From positions 7,994,501 to 8,058,500 of the forward strand of contig NZ_CP152412.1 in assembly GCF_038957035.1 (NCBI RefSeq): 64,000 nucleotides of DNA, in the 5' to 3' direction. Position numbers and translations under genes: made by a program. The notes under the pieces were generated by a model. The model did no database searches. It worked only from the letters and a program-made list of their open reading frames with translations, and was not told the origin of the DNA. Source of the stretch: Bradyrhizobium sp. B097. Its GTDB lineage: Bacteria; Pseudomonadota; Alphaproteobacteria; Rhizobiales; Xanthobacteraceae. Positions 24,236 to 32,648 of this stretch are shown piece after piece. Position 1 is the stretch's first letter; the number at the start of each line of letters is the position of its first letter.

Positions 24236-24652
24236 TTACTTCCTTCCAGCCTGCGCACGCAGGCGCTCTCCCTGCTCGCGCAGCTCGGGCGTTAGCGCCT
24301 CGCCGAAATCCTCCGCGGCAAACACCTGGCGGATCTCGATCTCGGAGCCGCCGCCGAACGGCGCGCGCTTCATCCAGTCGATCGCTTCATCGAGCGAGGA
24401 GGTCTCGATCAGCCAGAAGCCGCAGACCAGATCGCCGGTCGGGCTGAACGGCCCGTGGCTCACGGTGCTCTGCCCGCCGGCATATTTGACGCGCGCGCCC
24501 TTGTTGGTCGGATGCAGGCCCTCGCCGGCCTGCATCACGCCGGCCTTGACCATCTCCTCGTTGAACTTGCCCATCGCGGCAAGCAGCTCGGTGCTCGGCA
24601 TCACGCCGGCCTCGGTATCCTTGTTCGCCTTCACGATCACCATGAACTTCAT
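24236..24652 (-). CDS. YCII/DGPF-domain protein (first of three)
   Basis: A 138-residue DGPF-type protein: MKFMVIVKANKDTEAG, a GLHPTNKGARVKY hairpin, HGPFSPTGDLVCGFWLIET in place of DGPF, and DWMKRAPFGGGSEIEIRQVF. The ATG at 24652 has AGGA just ahead. The ECF42-type element 53 bases upstream makes it the probable first gene of the three-gene operon. Function of the family is unknown; it is defined by its link to ECF42 sigma factors. Confidence 0.88.
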   Translation of the reverse strand: MKFMVIVKANKDTEAGVMPSTELLAAMGKFNEEMVKAGVMQAGEGLHPTNKGARVKYAGGQSTVSHGPFSPTGDLVCGFWLIETSSLDEAIDWMKRAPFGGGSEIEIRQVFAAEDFGEALTPELREQGERLRAQAGRK

Positions 24653-24704
24653 CGTCCTGCTCCGTTGTCTCTGAGCCGATCTCAGCACCGGCGCTCGATT
24701 GAAC

Positions 24705-24731
24705 GACGATGCAGAGTTTGCGATTCCGACA
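24705..24731 (-). promoter_or_regulatory. ECF42-type promoter for the triple DGPF operon
   Basis: Reading leftwards: TGTCGG (24731-24726), 17 bases, CGTC (24708-24705), 53 bases before the first DGPF start. Same geometry as five other sites in the window. Confidence 0.7.
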
Positions 24732-24775
24732 CGGGGTTTGAAATTATTCTCGAGGTCATTGACGCACGCTCCGGG

Positions 24776-25981
24776 CTAGTCATCGATCGCCTGATAGGCG
24801 AGCGTCCAGAAATCGGCGAACACCGCGGGCGGCTGCGGCGAATCCATCATGCGCTGGGTCAGCAGGATTCCCGTCATCGTTTCGCGCGGGTCGGAATACC
24901 AGGAGGTGCCATAACCGCCGTCCCAGCCGTAGCGACCCGGCACGTGACAGAGATCGTCGCGCACAGTGAACACCGACAGCCCGAGACCCCAGCCGCGCGA
25001 ACCGAGCAAGAACTCGGAGCCAAGTTTCTGCTCCGGCGTGATCTGGTTCGACGTCATCAGCTCCACCGAGGGACGCGACAGGATGCGCTCGGTGCCGAGC
25101 CGCCCGCCATTGAGCAGCATCTGCGCGAAGGCGTTGAAATCATCCGCGGTCGACACCAGCCCGGCACCGCCGTTCTGGAACGCCGGCGGCGCCGCGTATC
25201 TGCCGGTCGCAGGTTCGTCGAACACTTTCAGCGTGCCGGTCGCAGGATCGCCGCCATAGCACGTCGCAAGCCGCGGCAGCTTGTGCTGCGGCACGTGGAA
25301 CGCCGTGTCGCTCATGCCGAGAGGTCCAAAGATCCGCTCCTGCAGAAAGTCCGCGAACGAGATTCCGGCAACACGCGCGATCAGGACGCCGAGGATCAGG
25401 CTCCCGGTGTTATAGAGCCAGCGTTCGCCGGGCTGATAGGCCAGCGGCAGCGTGCCGTAGCGGCGCAGCAATTCGTCCGGCGGAAACGACGGAAACACCG
25501 GCCCGGGCGCAAAGCCGGCATCCGCGATCGCCATCTGGATCGGATAGCGCGCCGGAAACACCGGGATCATGCCAAGCCCGAGACGGAAGGTCAGAAGGTC
25601 GCGCAGCGTGATCGCGCGCCTGGCCGGCACCGTGTCGTGGATCTCGGATTCGATGGTGCGCAACACACGGCGATCGGCGAGCTCGGGCAGCCAGCGATCG
25701 ATGGGATCGTCGAGCTTGAGCCGGCATTCCTCGACCAAAATCATCGCGGCGACCGCCGTCACCGGCTTGGTCATCGAGGCGATGCGGAAGATGGTGTCGC
25801 GCTGCATCGGCGGCCCGTCCACCGCCATGCGGCCAAGCACATCGGCATGGATTTCGCCGCGACGGCTGACCAGCGCCACGAGACCCGGAACGTCGCCACC
25901 ATCGACATGGCGTGCCAGCACCTCGCGCATGCGTCCGAGCCGTGCCTGCGACAGGCCGCTGCTTTCACTTGCAATGGACAT
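24776..25981 (-). CDS. serine hydrolase, class C beta-lactamase/esterase family
   Basis: A 401-residue beta-lactamase-fold enzyme, probably an esterase or peptidase. The nucleophile motif is S69-M-T-K72 (RIASMTKPVTA), with LYNTGSLILG as the second motif region and GWDGGYGTSW near the C-terminus in place of KTG. No signal peptide is seen, which argues for a cytoplasmic hydrolase rather than a drug lactamase. The ATG at 25981 follows GGAA; a longer reading overlaps the next gene in another frame and is rejected. It lies 70 bases after the NTF2-like gene, likely co-transcribed. Confidence 0.88.
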   Translation of the reverse strand: MSIASESSGLSQARLGRMREVLARHVDGGDVPGLVALVSRRGEIHADVLGRMAVDGPPMQRDTIFRIASMTKPVTAVAAMILVEECRLKLDDPIDRWLPELADRRVLRTIESEIHDTVPARRAITLRDLLTFRLGLGMIPVFPARYPIQMAIADAGFAPGPVFPSFPPDELLRRYGTLPLAYQPGERWLYNTGSLILGVLIARVAGISFADFLQERIFGPLGMSDTAFHVPQHKLPRLATCYGGDPATGTLKVFDEPATGRYAAPPAFQNGGAGLVSTADDFNAFAQMLLNGGRLGTERILSRPSVELMTSNQITPEQKLGSEFLLGSRGWGLGLSVFTVRDDLCHVPGRYGWDGGYGTSWYSDPRETMTGILLTQRMMDSPQPPAVFADFWTLAYQAIDD

Positions 25982-26051
25982 TTTCCAGGTTTCCTTCGCA
26001 GAATTCGTGCTCGCCTGCGACGATCGCGCGAGCGATATCACCGAGGCCGCC

Positions 26052-26423
26052 TCATCGATCCTGCCTGACCAGTTCGCCGTCCTGATGCGACGGACCGAAA
26101 TAGACGTCAATGCGCGACACCTTGTCGCCGTCGAACACGAAGAACTCGGTGTTGCGGAAGCTCTTGCCGTCCCGAGCAACGCAGCGATAGGTGACGAAAG
26201 CCTCAACGCCGTCGACCATGATGCGCTCGATCTCGTGACGGCCGATCCAGCCAGAGTCGCGCCAGCACTCGGCGAAATAGCGCGGCTTGTCGATGTTCTC
26301 GCCATAGGGCGTCGAGAAGCGGAAATCCTCCGCGAACGCGGCCTCGACGCTCGCGCGGTCATTGGCGAGATAGGCGGCGAAGATCCCGCGGATGATCTCG
26401 GCCCTGTTGCCAGCTGCAGCCAT
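26052..26423 (-). CDS. NTF2-like / SnoaL-type protein
   Basis: A 123-residue cone-fold protein: IIRGIFAAYLANDRASVEAAFAED (in part) as helix 1-2, FRFSTPYGENIDKPRYFAECW, and the strands AFVTYRCVARDGKSF and RNTEFFVFDGDKVSRIDVYFG. Such proteins bind or isomerise small hydrophobic molecules, but many are uncharacterised. An ECF42-type element lies 73 bases upstream, and the serine hydrolase follows after 70 bases, so the pair looks like one unit. Confidence 0.85.
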   Translation of the reverse strand: MAAAGNRAEIIRGIFAAYLANDRASVEAAFAEDFRFSTPYGENIDKPRYFAECWRDSGWIGRHEIERIMVDGVEAFVTYRCVARDGKSFRNTEFFVFDGDKVSRIDVYFGPSHQDGELVRQDR

Positions 26424-26495
26424 GTCGTCTCCACACAGATGTCGCCCGGGCCCCTCGGCGCGACCGGCGCTCCAGAACCCGGGCTTCAGGGAGAT

Positions 26496-26522
26496 GACGA
26501 ACGGGGCGGCGCGAAAACGACA
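26496..26522 (-). promoter_or_regulatory. ECF42-type promoter for the NTF2-like/serine hydrolase pair
   Basis: Leftwards: TGTCGT (26522-26517), 17 bases, CGTC (26499-26496) with GTT just before CGTC. The only site with T as sixth base of the -35. Confidence 0.6.
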
Positions 26523-26584
26523 TCGCGCCGCATTTATTTTCGGGGTCCTGATCGGACCTCAGGTTCCTTTTTCAGGTTTCCTTT

Positions 26585-27238
26585 TCAGTCCTCCTTGGGG
26601 AACATGCCGAAATAGGGCTCGGCTTCCTTGAGGACGCGCGCGAAGGACGGCCGCGCCTTCAGCCGCTCGAGATAGGCCGCCAGATGCGGATGGCCCTCCC
26701 CGATCGGCTCGACCTTATTGCCATAGAACAGCGCCGGCGCGGCGGCGCAGTCGGCCAGCGAGACCTGCTCACCCATCATCCAGCCGCCATGCGCGAGCTG
26801 CTGGTCGAGGATCGAATAGGAGGTGCGGAGCTGCGCCCGCGCCTCGGCGACGCCACGCGGATCCCTGCTGTCCGCTGGACGCAGCCGGTCGCCGACGATC
26901 CTCTGCAACGGCAGATGGACGTAGAGATCGAGGAAGCGGTCGCGCAGCCGGGTCTGCAACGCAAGCTCCGGGTCGTCAGGAATCAACTTGACGGTGCCGG
27001 GATAGTGCCGGTCGAGATATTCGATAACGATGCTCGATTCAGGCACCGCCTCGCCGCGCGTCTCGTCGTGAAGGACAGGAAAGCGGCCGATCGGCGACAG
27101 CGCGAGCAGCGCCGCGCGTTCGGCGGGATCGCCAAGATTGACCATGTTCGGCGTGAACGGCGCGCCGTTCTCGTAAAGCGCGACCAGCGCCTTCCAGCAG
27201 AACGAGGACAGCGGGTGGTAATGCAGGGTCAGTGACAT
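26585..27238 (-). CDS. glutathione S-transferase family protein
   Basis: A 217-residue GST: thioredoxin-like domain 1-80 (LHYHPLSSFCWKALVALYENG, PIGRFPVLHDET, VPESSIVIEYLDRHYPG) and a helical C-terminal domain (DRFLDLYVHLPLQ, MMGEQVSLADCAAAPALFY). GGAG 5 bases before the ATG at 27238 sets the start. It conjugates glutathione to unknown electrophiles or acts as a reductase. The upstream element TGTCGG-N17-CGTC places it among the likely ECF42 targets. Confidence 0.9.
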   Translation of the reverse strand: MSLTLHYHPLSSFCWKALVALYENGAPFTPNMVNLGDPAERAALLALSPIGRFPVLHDETRGEAVPESSIVIEYLDRHYPGTVKLIPDDPELALQTRLRDRFLDLYVHLPLQRIVGDRLRPADSRDPRGVAEARAQLRTSYSILDQQLAHGGWMMGEQVSLADCAAAPALFYGNKVEPIGEGHPHLAAYLERLKARPSFARVLKEAEPYFGMFPKED

Positions 27239-27269
27239 CAGAACTCCATCATGGAACCAGTATCCGGAG

Positions 27270-27296
27270 GACGAACCTGAGACCGCCCTGCCGACA
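27270..27296 (-). promoter_or_regulatory. ECF42-type promoter for the GST gene
   Basis: Leftwards: TGTCGG (27296-27291), 17 bases, CGTC (27273-27270), preceded by GTT; 32 bases before the start codon. Confidence 0.7.
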
Positions 27297-27567
27297 TCTC
27301 GTGTGGCAATTATTTTGGCCGGCGCCGGGAACGGGCATCGACGCGACGCGGATTCGTCAAGCACGCGAATCGAGGTGCTAGACCAATCCGTGAAACGCTC
27401 AGCAATATCAGCCTTCGTAATAGATCTATCAGCGTTGCTGAAGGACACGCGTTGCGATCATCTGCATCAGACCAAAGTTGCCATCGATTTTCGTCCGTAA
27501 GAGTGAACATCGCATCGCGACTATGGATGTCAACTTGCCCATCAGAAAACTGCTTCGCAAACTGATC

Positions 27568-27646
27568 CTCGAAGGATGGACAGCCCTGGCTGGTGGCCGT
27601 GTATCCTTCGAGACGCCCGCTGTGCGGGCTCCTCAGGATGACGGGG
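27568..27646. repeat. palindromic intergenic repeat (CCTTCGAG family)
   Basis: CTCGAAGGAT and ATCCTTCGAG arms around a CTGGCTGGTGGCCGTG core, continuing to CTCCTCAGGATGACGGGG. Same family as 27802, 28825, 34706 and 44553. Confidence 0.75.
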
Positions 27647-27801
27647 AGAGAATCACCCGCGCGCGGCGCCGCCACGTCGGCGCGACAACTGGCTGATGGT
27701 CGTCCAGTCCGATCGCAGCAAAGCTTCCTTCTTCCCGCGGCCCCAACGTGATCAAGAGCAGAATGGAGTAGCAGTTCTCTCATGATCCACTCAAACTTGT
27801 C

Positions 27802-27928
27802 CCCGTCATCCTGAGGTGCGAGCTCAGCGGCGCACTTACGGCGCTGGGCGAGCCTCGAAGGATGTGCGGCCCGGCTGGTGGCCGTGCACCCTTCGAGGCT
27901 CGCTGCGCTCGCACCTCAGGGTGACGGG
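27802..27928. repeat. palindromic intergenic repeat (CCTTCGAG family)
   Basis: Outer arms CCCGTCATCCTGAGGTGCGAG and the inverse ending CAGGGTGACGGG; inner CCTCGAAGGATG / CACCCTTCGAGG. Confidence 0.85.
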
Positions 27929-28004
27929 AAACAGGTCCGGTTGACACCGCGAGACAAAGGTCGCAGACGGTCGGGACTTGCTGCCCGAACCGATGGACCA
28001 TCCG

Positions 28005-28793
28005 ATGAATTCCACTTCCCCCAAAGTCGCACTCGTGACCGGCGCCGCGCGCGGCATCGGGCTCGCCGCAGCGAAGCGCTTTCTCGCTGACGGCTGGCGC
28101 GTCGCGCTGCTCGACATCGAGGGCGAATTGCTGCGCGCCGCGGTCGCGGCATTGAAGCAGCCTGACGCGACGCTGGCGCTGACCTGCGACGTATCGGATG
28201 CCGCCGGTGTAACCGAAGCGATCGCGGCGATCACGGACCGCTTCGGCCGGCTCGACGCGCTGGTCAACAACGCCGGCATTGCCGTGTTCACGCCGGTGCT
28301 GGAGACTTCGGACGCCGACTGGAACCGGATCATGGCGGTCAACCTCACCGGCCCGTTCCTGTGCACCAAGGCGGCCGCGCCTGTGATGCGCGAGCATGGC
28401 GGCGGCGCGATCGTCAACATCACCTCGATCTCGGCGGTGCGCGCCTCGACGCTGCGCTCGGCCTACGGCACCAGCAAGGCCGGCCTTGCGCATCTCACCA
28501 AGCAGCTCGCGGTCGAGCTCGCCTCGCTCGGCATCCGCGTCAACGGCGTCGCACCCGGGCCGGTCGAGACCGCGATGGCCAAGGCCGTGCACACGCCGGA
28601 GATCCGCGCCGACTATCACGACGCCATCCCGCTCAACCGCTACGGTCTGGAAGAGGAACTGGCGGAAGCGATCTTCTTCCTGTGCTCAGATCGCGCCAGC
28701 TACATCACCGGCCAGATCCTCGCCGTCGACGGCGGCTTCGACGCCGCCGGCATCGGCCTGCCGACCCTGCGCGGCCAGCGGCGGAATGGGTAG
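28005..28793 (+). CDS. SDR family NAD(P)-dependent oxidoreductase
   Basis: A 262-residue classical short-chain dehydrogenase: cofactor motif TGAARGIG (12-19), NNAG (88-91), a serine in NITSISAV and the catalytic Y154-x-x-x-K158 (YGTSK). C-terminal GQILAVDGGFDAAG is typical. The start at 28005 is the one that places the first strand normally; in-frame ATG 27993 and TTG 27978 are possible, and no strong ribosome site discriminates. Substrate unknown. It is a lone gene between two repeats. Confidence 0.88.
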   Translation: MNSTSPKVALVTGAARGIGLAAAKRFLADGWRVALLDIEGELLRAAVAALKQPDATLALTCDVSDAAGVTEAIAAITDRFGRLDALVNNAGIAVFTPVLETSDADWNRIMAVNLTGPFLCTKAAAPVMREHGGGAIVNITSISAVRASTLRSAYGTSKAGLAHLTKQLAVELASLGIRVNGVAPGPVETAMAKAVHTPEIRADYHDAIPLNRYGLEEELAEAIFFLCSDRASYITGQILAVDGGFDAAGIGLPTLRGQRRNG

Positions 28794-28924
28794 CGCCTTT
28801 CTGTAGCAGCACTCCTCCTCGTTGCCCGTCACCCTGAGGAGCGCGCTCTTGCGCGCGTCTCGAAGGGTCGACGGCCCGGCCGGTGGCCGATCCATCCTTC
28901 GAGGCTCGCTGCGCTCGCACCTCA

Positions 28925-29857
28925 GAGTCTGACTCCAAATGAGCTGAGTATTTTCAGGGCGTAGCGAGGCGTCGGGTCAAGAGTCTGAGATGGGCTACGA
29001 GGAGCCAGGCGACCTCAGTTGAGGCGGAGCCCTCGAAATCTCTGGAGAGGCGGCGACACCTGCCGAACCACGCGAAGGTGCGCTCGACGACCCAGCGTCG
29101 TGGTAAGAGCTGGAAGCCTTTGACCCCAGGCGGCCGCTGAACGATCTCAATGGTCCATGGCCCGCAATGGGAGAGCGCGCCAACAAGCTGCTTTCCGCGA
29201 TAAACCCGGTCAGCAAAGACATGACGCAGCTTCGGAAAGCGCTCTCGCACGCGCTCCAGTAGGGGGACTGCACCATGCACGTCCTGAACATTGGCTGGGT
29301 GAACGTGGACGGCCAGCAAGAGACCGTTGGTATCGGTGACGATGTGCCGCTTACGTCCGTTAACACGTTTGCCCGGATCGAAGCCGCGCGGGCCGCCGGC
29401 TTGTGTCGTCGAAGCGCTCTGACTGTCGATGACGGCCGCCGTCGGTGTCGGCTTGCGGCCGAGTTTGCGCCGTGCCTGTCGGACCAGAGCCTTCACGATC
29501 CTGTGCCATCGGCGAGTATCGCGCCAAGTATAGAAATAACCTTGCACCGTCGAGTACGGCGGGAACTCCCGCGGCAGAGCGCGCCATTGGCAGCCGGTGG
29601 ACAGAATGAACAAAATGGCCTCGACCACCTTGCGCAGATCAACCTTCCGCGGGCGGCCCAATCGACGCCGACCCGGCAACTTCCTGGCTATCAGACGCCA
29701 CTCCGCGTCGGTCATGTCGCTTGCATAGCGCAGTCCGTTCCGCAGATACTGAGCACGAGTGATTTTGGTCCATGGCATGGTGCACTCCCTCGAATCTTCG
29801 CAAATCCGAAGGAATCACAGCCGACTGAAATCACTCACTGCTTTTTCGGTCAGGCTC
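28925..29857 (-). mobile_element. complete IS5-family insertion sequence, 933 bp
   Basis: One transposase gene flanked by imperfect inverted repeats: the left end starts GAGTCTGAC, the inverted right end GAGCCTGAC, and TGAGT and TTTCAG also match further in. It is bordered by a 3-bp direct duplication TCA (28922-28924 and 29858-29860), as expected for the IS1031-like group with TNA targets. The target is a palindromic repeat. Confidence 0.9.
28954..29778 (-). CDS. IS5 family transposase
   Basis: A 274-residue DDE transposase, apparently intact. The catalytic residues are visible as D118 (AAVIDSQSA), D190 (HVFADRVYRGK) and E232 (RRWVVERTFAWF), with the N-terminal DUF4096-like part (MTDAEWRLIARKLPGRRRLG) before them. 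It fills nearly all of the 933-bp element, with 29 and 79 bases left at the two ends. No frameshift is needed to read it. Confidence 0.95.
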   Translation of the reverse strand: MPWTKITRAQYLRNGLRYASDMTDAEWRLIARKLPGRRRLGRPRKVDLRKVVEAILFILSTGCQWRALPREFPPYSTVQGYFYTWRDTRRWHRIVKALVRQARRKLGRKPTPTAAVIDSQSASTTQAGGPRGFDPGKRVNGRKRHIVTDTNGLLLAVHVHPANVQDVHGAVPLLERVRERFPKLRHVFADRVYRGKQLVGALSHCGPWTIEIVQRPPGVKGFQLLPRRWVVERTFAWFGRCRRLSRDFEGSASTEVAWLLVAHLRLLTRRLATP

Positions 29858-29891
29858 TCAGGATGACGGGACAAGGAGCGGCGCAGTTGGC

Positions 29892-30461
29892 CTACCGCCC
29901 ATTCACTGCAACAACGCGCCAGGCGCCCGGCAGCCGATCGATCCGCGTCAGCGACAGCGGATCGATAACGAAGCGCAGCGCGAGCTCCGGCGCGAGCTCG
30001 AGCGCGATTGCGAGAATCGCGCGGATGGTGCCGGAATGCACGACCAGCACGACATCACCGGCCGGCAGGCGCGCCAACCCTGCCCGAGCCCGCGCGATCT
30101 GATCGGCAAAACTTTCGCCGCCGGGCGGCCGGTTGGTCCCCGGTGAATTCCAGAACGCGCGATAGGCCGCCGCGCCGAGCTCGGCCTCGATCTCGCTGTG
30201 GCGACGGCCGGTCCAGTCGCCAAAATCCTGCTCGCGAAAGGCATCATCCGCCGTTGCCGTGAGGCCGAGCCGCACGGCGGTCTCACTTGTGCGCCGCGCC
30301 GGACTGCAGACCGCGACAGCGTCAACCGGCAGCATGGCCTGCAGCGCTGCAAAGGCCGCGGCATCGCCGAGATCCGCGGGCGCATCCGGCGCATGGATCA
30401 CGCCGCGCGGACCGTCGACCGGCGCGTGGCGGATCAACCAGAGATGCGTTTCGCGGTCCAT
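29892..30461 (-). CDS. cobC: histidine phosphatase family protein, probable alpha-ribazole phosphatase
   Basis: A 189-residue phosphoglycerate-mutase-like phosphatase. R11-H12 in LIRHAP is the phospho-acceptor motif, FREQDFGDWTGRR carries the conserved acid, and VVHSGTIRAIL the second histidine. Proximity to cobS and cobT (2.2 kb) supports removal of phosphate from alpha-ribazole phosphate in cobalamin assembly. Start at 30461 (MDRETHLW) chosen for family alignment; an ATG at 30503 would add 14 residues. Other phosphatase roles are possible. Confidence 0.82.
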   Translation of the reverse strand: MDRETHLWLIRHAPVDGPRGVIHAPDAPADLGDAAAFAALQAMLPVDAVAVCSPARRTSETAVRLGLTATADDAFREQDFGDWTGRRHSEIEAELGAAAYRAFWNSPGTNRPPGGESFADQIARARAGLARLPAGDVVLVVHSGTIRAILAIALELAPELALRFVIDPLSLTRIDRLPGAWRVVAVNGR

Positions 30462-30695
30462 CGCTGCAGGAGCCCTTCCATTCTGACCAGGGCGTGTACT
30501 CATGGACAGTCGATACCTGATTTATCGGGCAAGGCGGAAATGCGTTAACGTGCTCGGCACGAGCTGGTCCCCCTCCACTATCACGAGACCTCAAGCCCGC
30601 TATCATCCGGCCATTTTTTGGACAAGACTGACGGGAGTGCTGGGGGCTAATCGACCCTAACGGATAACCGAGTCGGCACGCTTGGGTGACATTGG

Positions 30696-31565
30696 ATGGA
30701 AAGGGAAGCGCCAGTGAACTCCACCCCCACCCCGAACCCAGTCGAATCGAACGATGGCCTGGCCACGCGCGCCGACGAAAGACTCGCAGAAACCCACAAG
30801 CAGATCACGCGCGCCAATGAAGACCTCGCGCGTTTGAGTGAACAGCTTGCAAGAATGGAGCGCGATGCCGCGTCCCCAGCTCCGGCGCAACCTGCCCCGC
30901 CTTCGGTCGGACCCAACCCTGCCGCTTCCGAGCCTGGCCCTACCTCTTCCGGACCTCGCTCGCGATCGCCGCGCCGAATGCCGGGATTCCGCGCTCTCGC
31001 CGGCTTGTCGCTGGCAGCATGTATCGTTGTCGCTGCGCTGGCTTTGCAGTCGTCGTATGGTCGAGGAGCCAAGCAGATTGTCGCCCGTTGGGTGCCTCAG
31101 CTCGTTTCAACTCCGTCATTGCCCTCGGATAATCCGCCGCTTGCGGCGCAGCCCGCTCCACCCACCGTTCAGGTCGCAGCGGCAAACGCAGCTCCGCCCC
31201 AAGCGACGCCCCCAATTCAGACCGCACCGCCGCAGGACGCCGCGCCGGCAGCCAATACAGCTCTTCCCGACCAGGCGCAGCTGCTGCAAACGATCGCCCG
31301 CAACCTCGAAAATGTGGAGCGAAGTATCGAGCAGCTCAAGGCGGATCAGCAACAGATGGCCCGCGCGAACTCCAAAGCCATTGAGGAACTCAAGGCGAGC
31401 CAGGAAGAAATGAAACGGACCCTAGCGAAGGTCTCCGAGCCGAAGCCGTTACCGCTTCCGACGCCGCCGACCCCAAGCGTGCGCAAGCCCGAGCGGACGT
31501 CCCAGCCCCCGTATACAAGAGCGCGGCCTCCAATCTCCAGGGAGTGGCTCTACGACGATTGGTGA
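30696..31565 (+). CDS. hypothetical single-pass membrane protein with coiled coil
   Basis: A 289-residue protein. A short helical, charged N-terminal part (THKQITRANEDLARLSEQL) is followed by Pro/Ala-rich sequence, one membrane helix at about 100-118 (ALAGLSLAACIVVAALALQ), a second Pro/Ala/Gln-rich linker and a coiled coil about 195-250 (LENVERSIEQLKADQQQMAR). The C-terminus is Pro-rich with REWLYDDW. Not recognised beyond a general resemblance to recurrent hypothetical proteins of bradyrhizobia. It interrupts the cobC-cobS neighbourhood. Confidence 0.7.
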   Translation: MEREAPVNSTPTPNPVESNDGLATRADERLAETHKQITRANEDLARLSEQLARMERDAASPAPAQPAPPSVGPNPAASEPGPTSSGPRSRSPRRMPGFRALAGLSLAACIVVAALALQSSYGRGAKQIVARWVPQLVSTPSLPSDNPPLAAQPAPPTVQVAAANAAPPQATPPIQTAPPQDAAPAANTALPDQAQLLQTIARNLENVERSIEQLKADQQQMARANSKAIEELKASQEEMKRTLAKVSEPKPLPLPTPPTPSVRKPERTSQPPYTRARPPISREWLYDDW

Positions 31566-31679
31566 CGGTCGATGCAATGCTCATCGATGTCTTGTCCCGC
31601 AACAGCGCCTCGATCGGCGCGGCTTCCAGTTCTGGCCCATAGCTGAATTTCGCGCCGGCTGTTGCATGGGATCGCATCA

Positions 31680-31720
31680 TCTTCACGCGAACCAGTATCC
31701 GCTTCGCTCGAAACGCTCTA
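31680..31720. repeat. dispersed repeat (TTCACGCGAACC family)
   Basis: TTCACGCGAACCAGTATCCG followed by CTTCGCTCGAAACGCTCT. Close relatives at 35281-35326 and 57574-57675. Confidence 0.75.
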
Positions 31721-32470
31721 ACCGAGCCGCGCCGCGAGCAACACCAGGATCGCGGTCTCCGCAACCTGCTCGGTACCGCCAAGCACGTCGCCGGTCTGGC
31801 CGCCGATCTGCCGCTTTGCCAGCAGCGCCATGATCAATGCGCTGGAGCCTGCCGCGATCGCCGCCAGCAGCGCGCTGCCGAAGGGCAGAGCGAGGAGTGC
31901 GATCGCCAGCGCGATGCCGGCTGCGATCACCGCAATCGTGCCATCGGGCCGGCCGGCATTGGCCGCGAGCCCATCCCTGCGCGCGTAGGGCAGGCTGATC
32001 GCGATCCACGGCAGCACGCCGCGGCCGAGCGCATGCGCCGCGATCAGGCTCTGCACCACCATGCCGTCCGGAAGCGCCGCCAGCGCCGCAAGCCTGGTGG
32101 CAAAGCTCACCACCAGCGCCAGCGCGCCATAGGTGCCGAGCCGGCTGTCGCGCATGATCTCGAGCTTGGCCGCTACATCGCGGCCGCCGCCGAATCCGTC
32201 GGCGACATCGGCGAGCCCGTCCTCGTGCAGCGCGCCGGTCAACAGCGCGCCGCCGCCGAGCGCCAGCGCCGCCGCGGCGAGGTCCGGCACGCCGATCGTC
32301 CGCAGCAGCAGACAGATCAGGCCGATCGCCGCCCCGATGCCGGCGCCGACCAGGGGAAACAGCCGCTGCGCCCGGGCAAAGCCCTCCTGCCGCGTGCCGT
32401 CCGGATGCGGCATCGGCAGCCGGGTCAGGAAGGCGATGGCGGTCCTGAGATCGTCGAGCCATTGATTCAT
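31718..32470 (-). CDS. cobS: adenosylcobinamide-GDP ribazoletransferase
   Basis: Joins alpha-ribazole to adenosylcobinamide-GDP, the last lower-ligand step of cobalamin synthesis, in the inner membrane. The 250 residues contain the family signatures FLTRLPMP, LTGALHEDGLADVADGFGGG and the C-terminal GGQTGDVLGGTEQ with several membrane helices. It is divergent from cobT across 178 bases that hold two repeats but no recognisable cobalamin riboswitch. Confidence 0.95.
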   Translation of the reverse strand: MNQWLDDLRTAIAFLTRLPMPHPDGTRQEGFARAQRLFPLVGAGIGAAIGLICLLLRTIGVPDLAAAALALGGGALLTGALHEDGLADVADGFGGGRDVAAKLEIMRDSRLGTYGALALVVSFATRLAALAALPDGMVVQSLIAAHALGRGVLPWIAISLPYARRDGLAANAGRPDGTIAVIAAGIALAIALLALPFGSALLAAIAAGSSALIMALLAKRQIGGQTGDVLGGTEQVAETAILVLLAARLG

Positions 32471-32491
32471 GGTGAAGGCCTGAAAATTGAA

Positions 32492-32533
32492 CTAAAGCGC
32501 GATGAGATCGGGCTGAATCTCATCGCGCTTTAG
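32492..32533. repeat. palindrome between cobS and cobT
   Basis: CTAAAGCGCGATGAGAT and its inverse form a 17-bp perfect stem. Immediately right (32545-32619) is a second dispersed repeat with CATGATC ... GATCATG arms, also seen at 45301. Confidence 0.85.
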
Positions 32534-32648
32534 CTTCTTGTTAGGGCATGATCTCCGCGCAAATGCTACGCATTTGTCGCGAGGGAAAACCGCTTCACAC
32601 TTTTCCGGATCATGCTTTAGTTTGCGGCCCGCTCGACGAGGGAATCGC

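Larger units (their letters stand above)
27239..28004. other. gene-free stretch with repeats
   Basis: Between the GST and the SDR gene: the ECF42-type promoter of the GST gene near the left end, about 270 bases of low-feature DNA, and two palindromic repeats. Short frames on either strand lack ribosome sites and protein-like composition. Confidence 0.6.
28825..29870. repeat. CCTTCGAG-family repeat split by the IS5-type element
   Basis: The left part 28825-28924 (CCCGTCACCCTGAGGAGCGC ... CTCGCACCTCA) and right part 29861-29870 (GGATGACGGG) rejoin to a complete repeat if the IS and one TCA are removed. Confidence 0.85.

Noticed and set aside
24776..26434. A single 552-codon reading suggesting an NTF2-serine hydrolase fusion
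   Set aside because: Only the part from 25981 has hydrolase motifs. The N-terminal part is out of frame with the real NTF2-like gene at 26052-26423.
32471..32648. Cobalamin riboswitch between cobS and cobT
   Set aside because: The gap is filled by two dispersed repeats also found elsewhere; no B12-box-like conserved segment was recognised.
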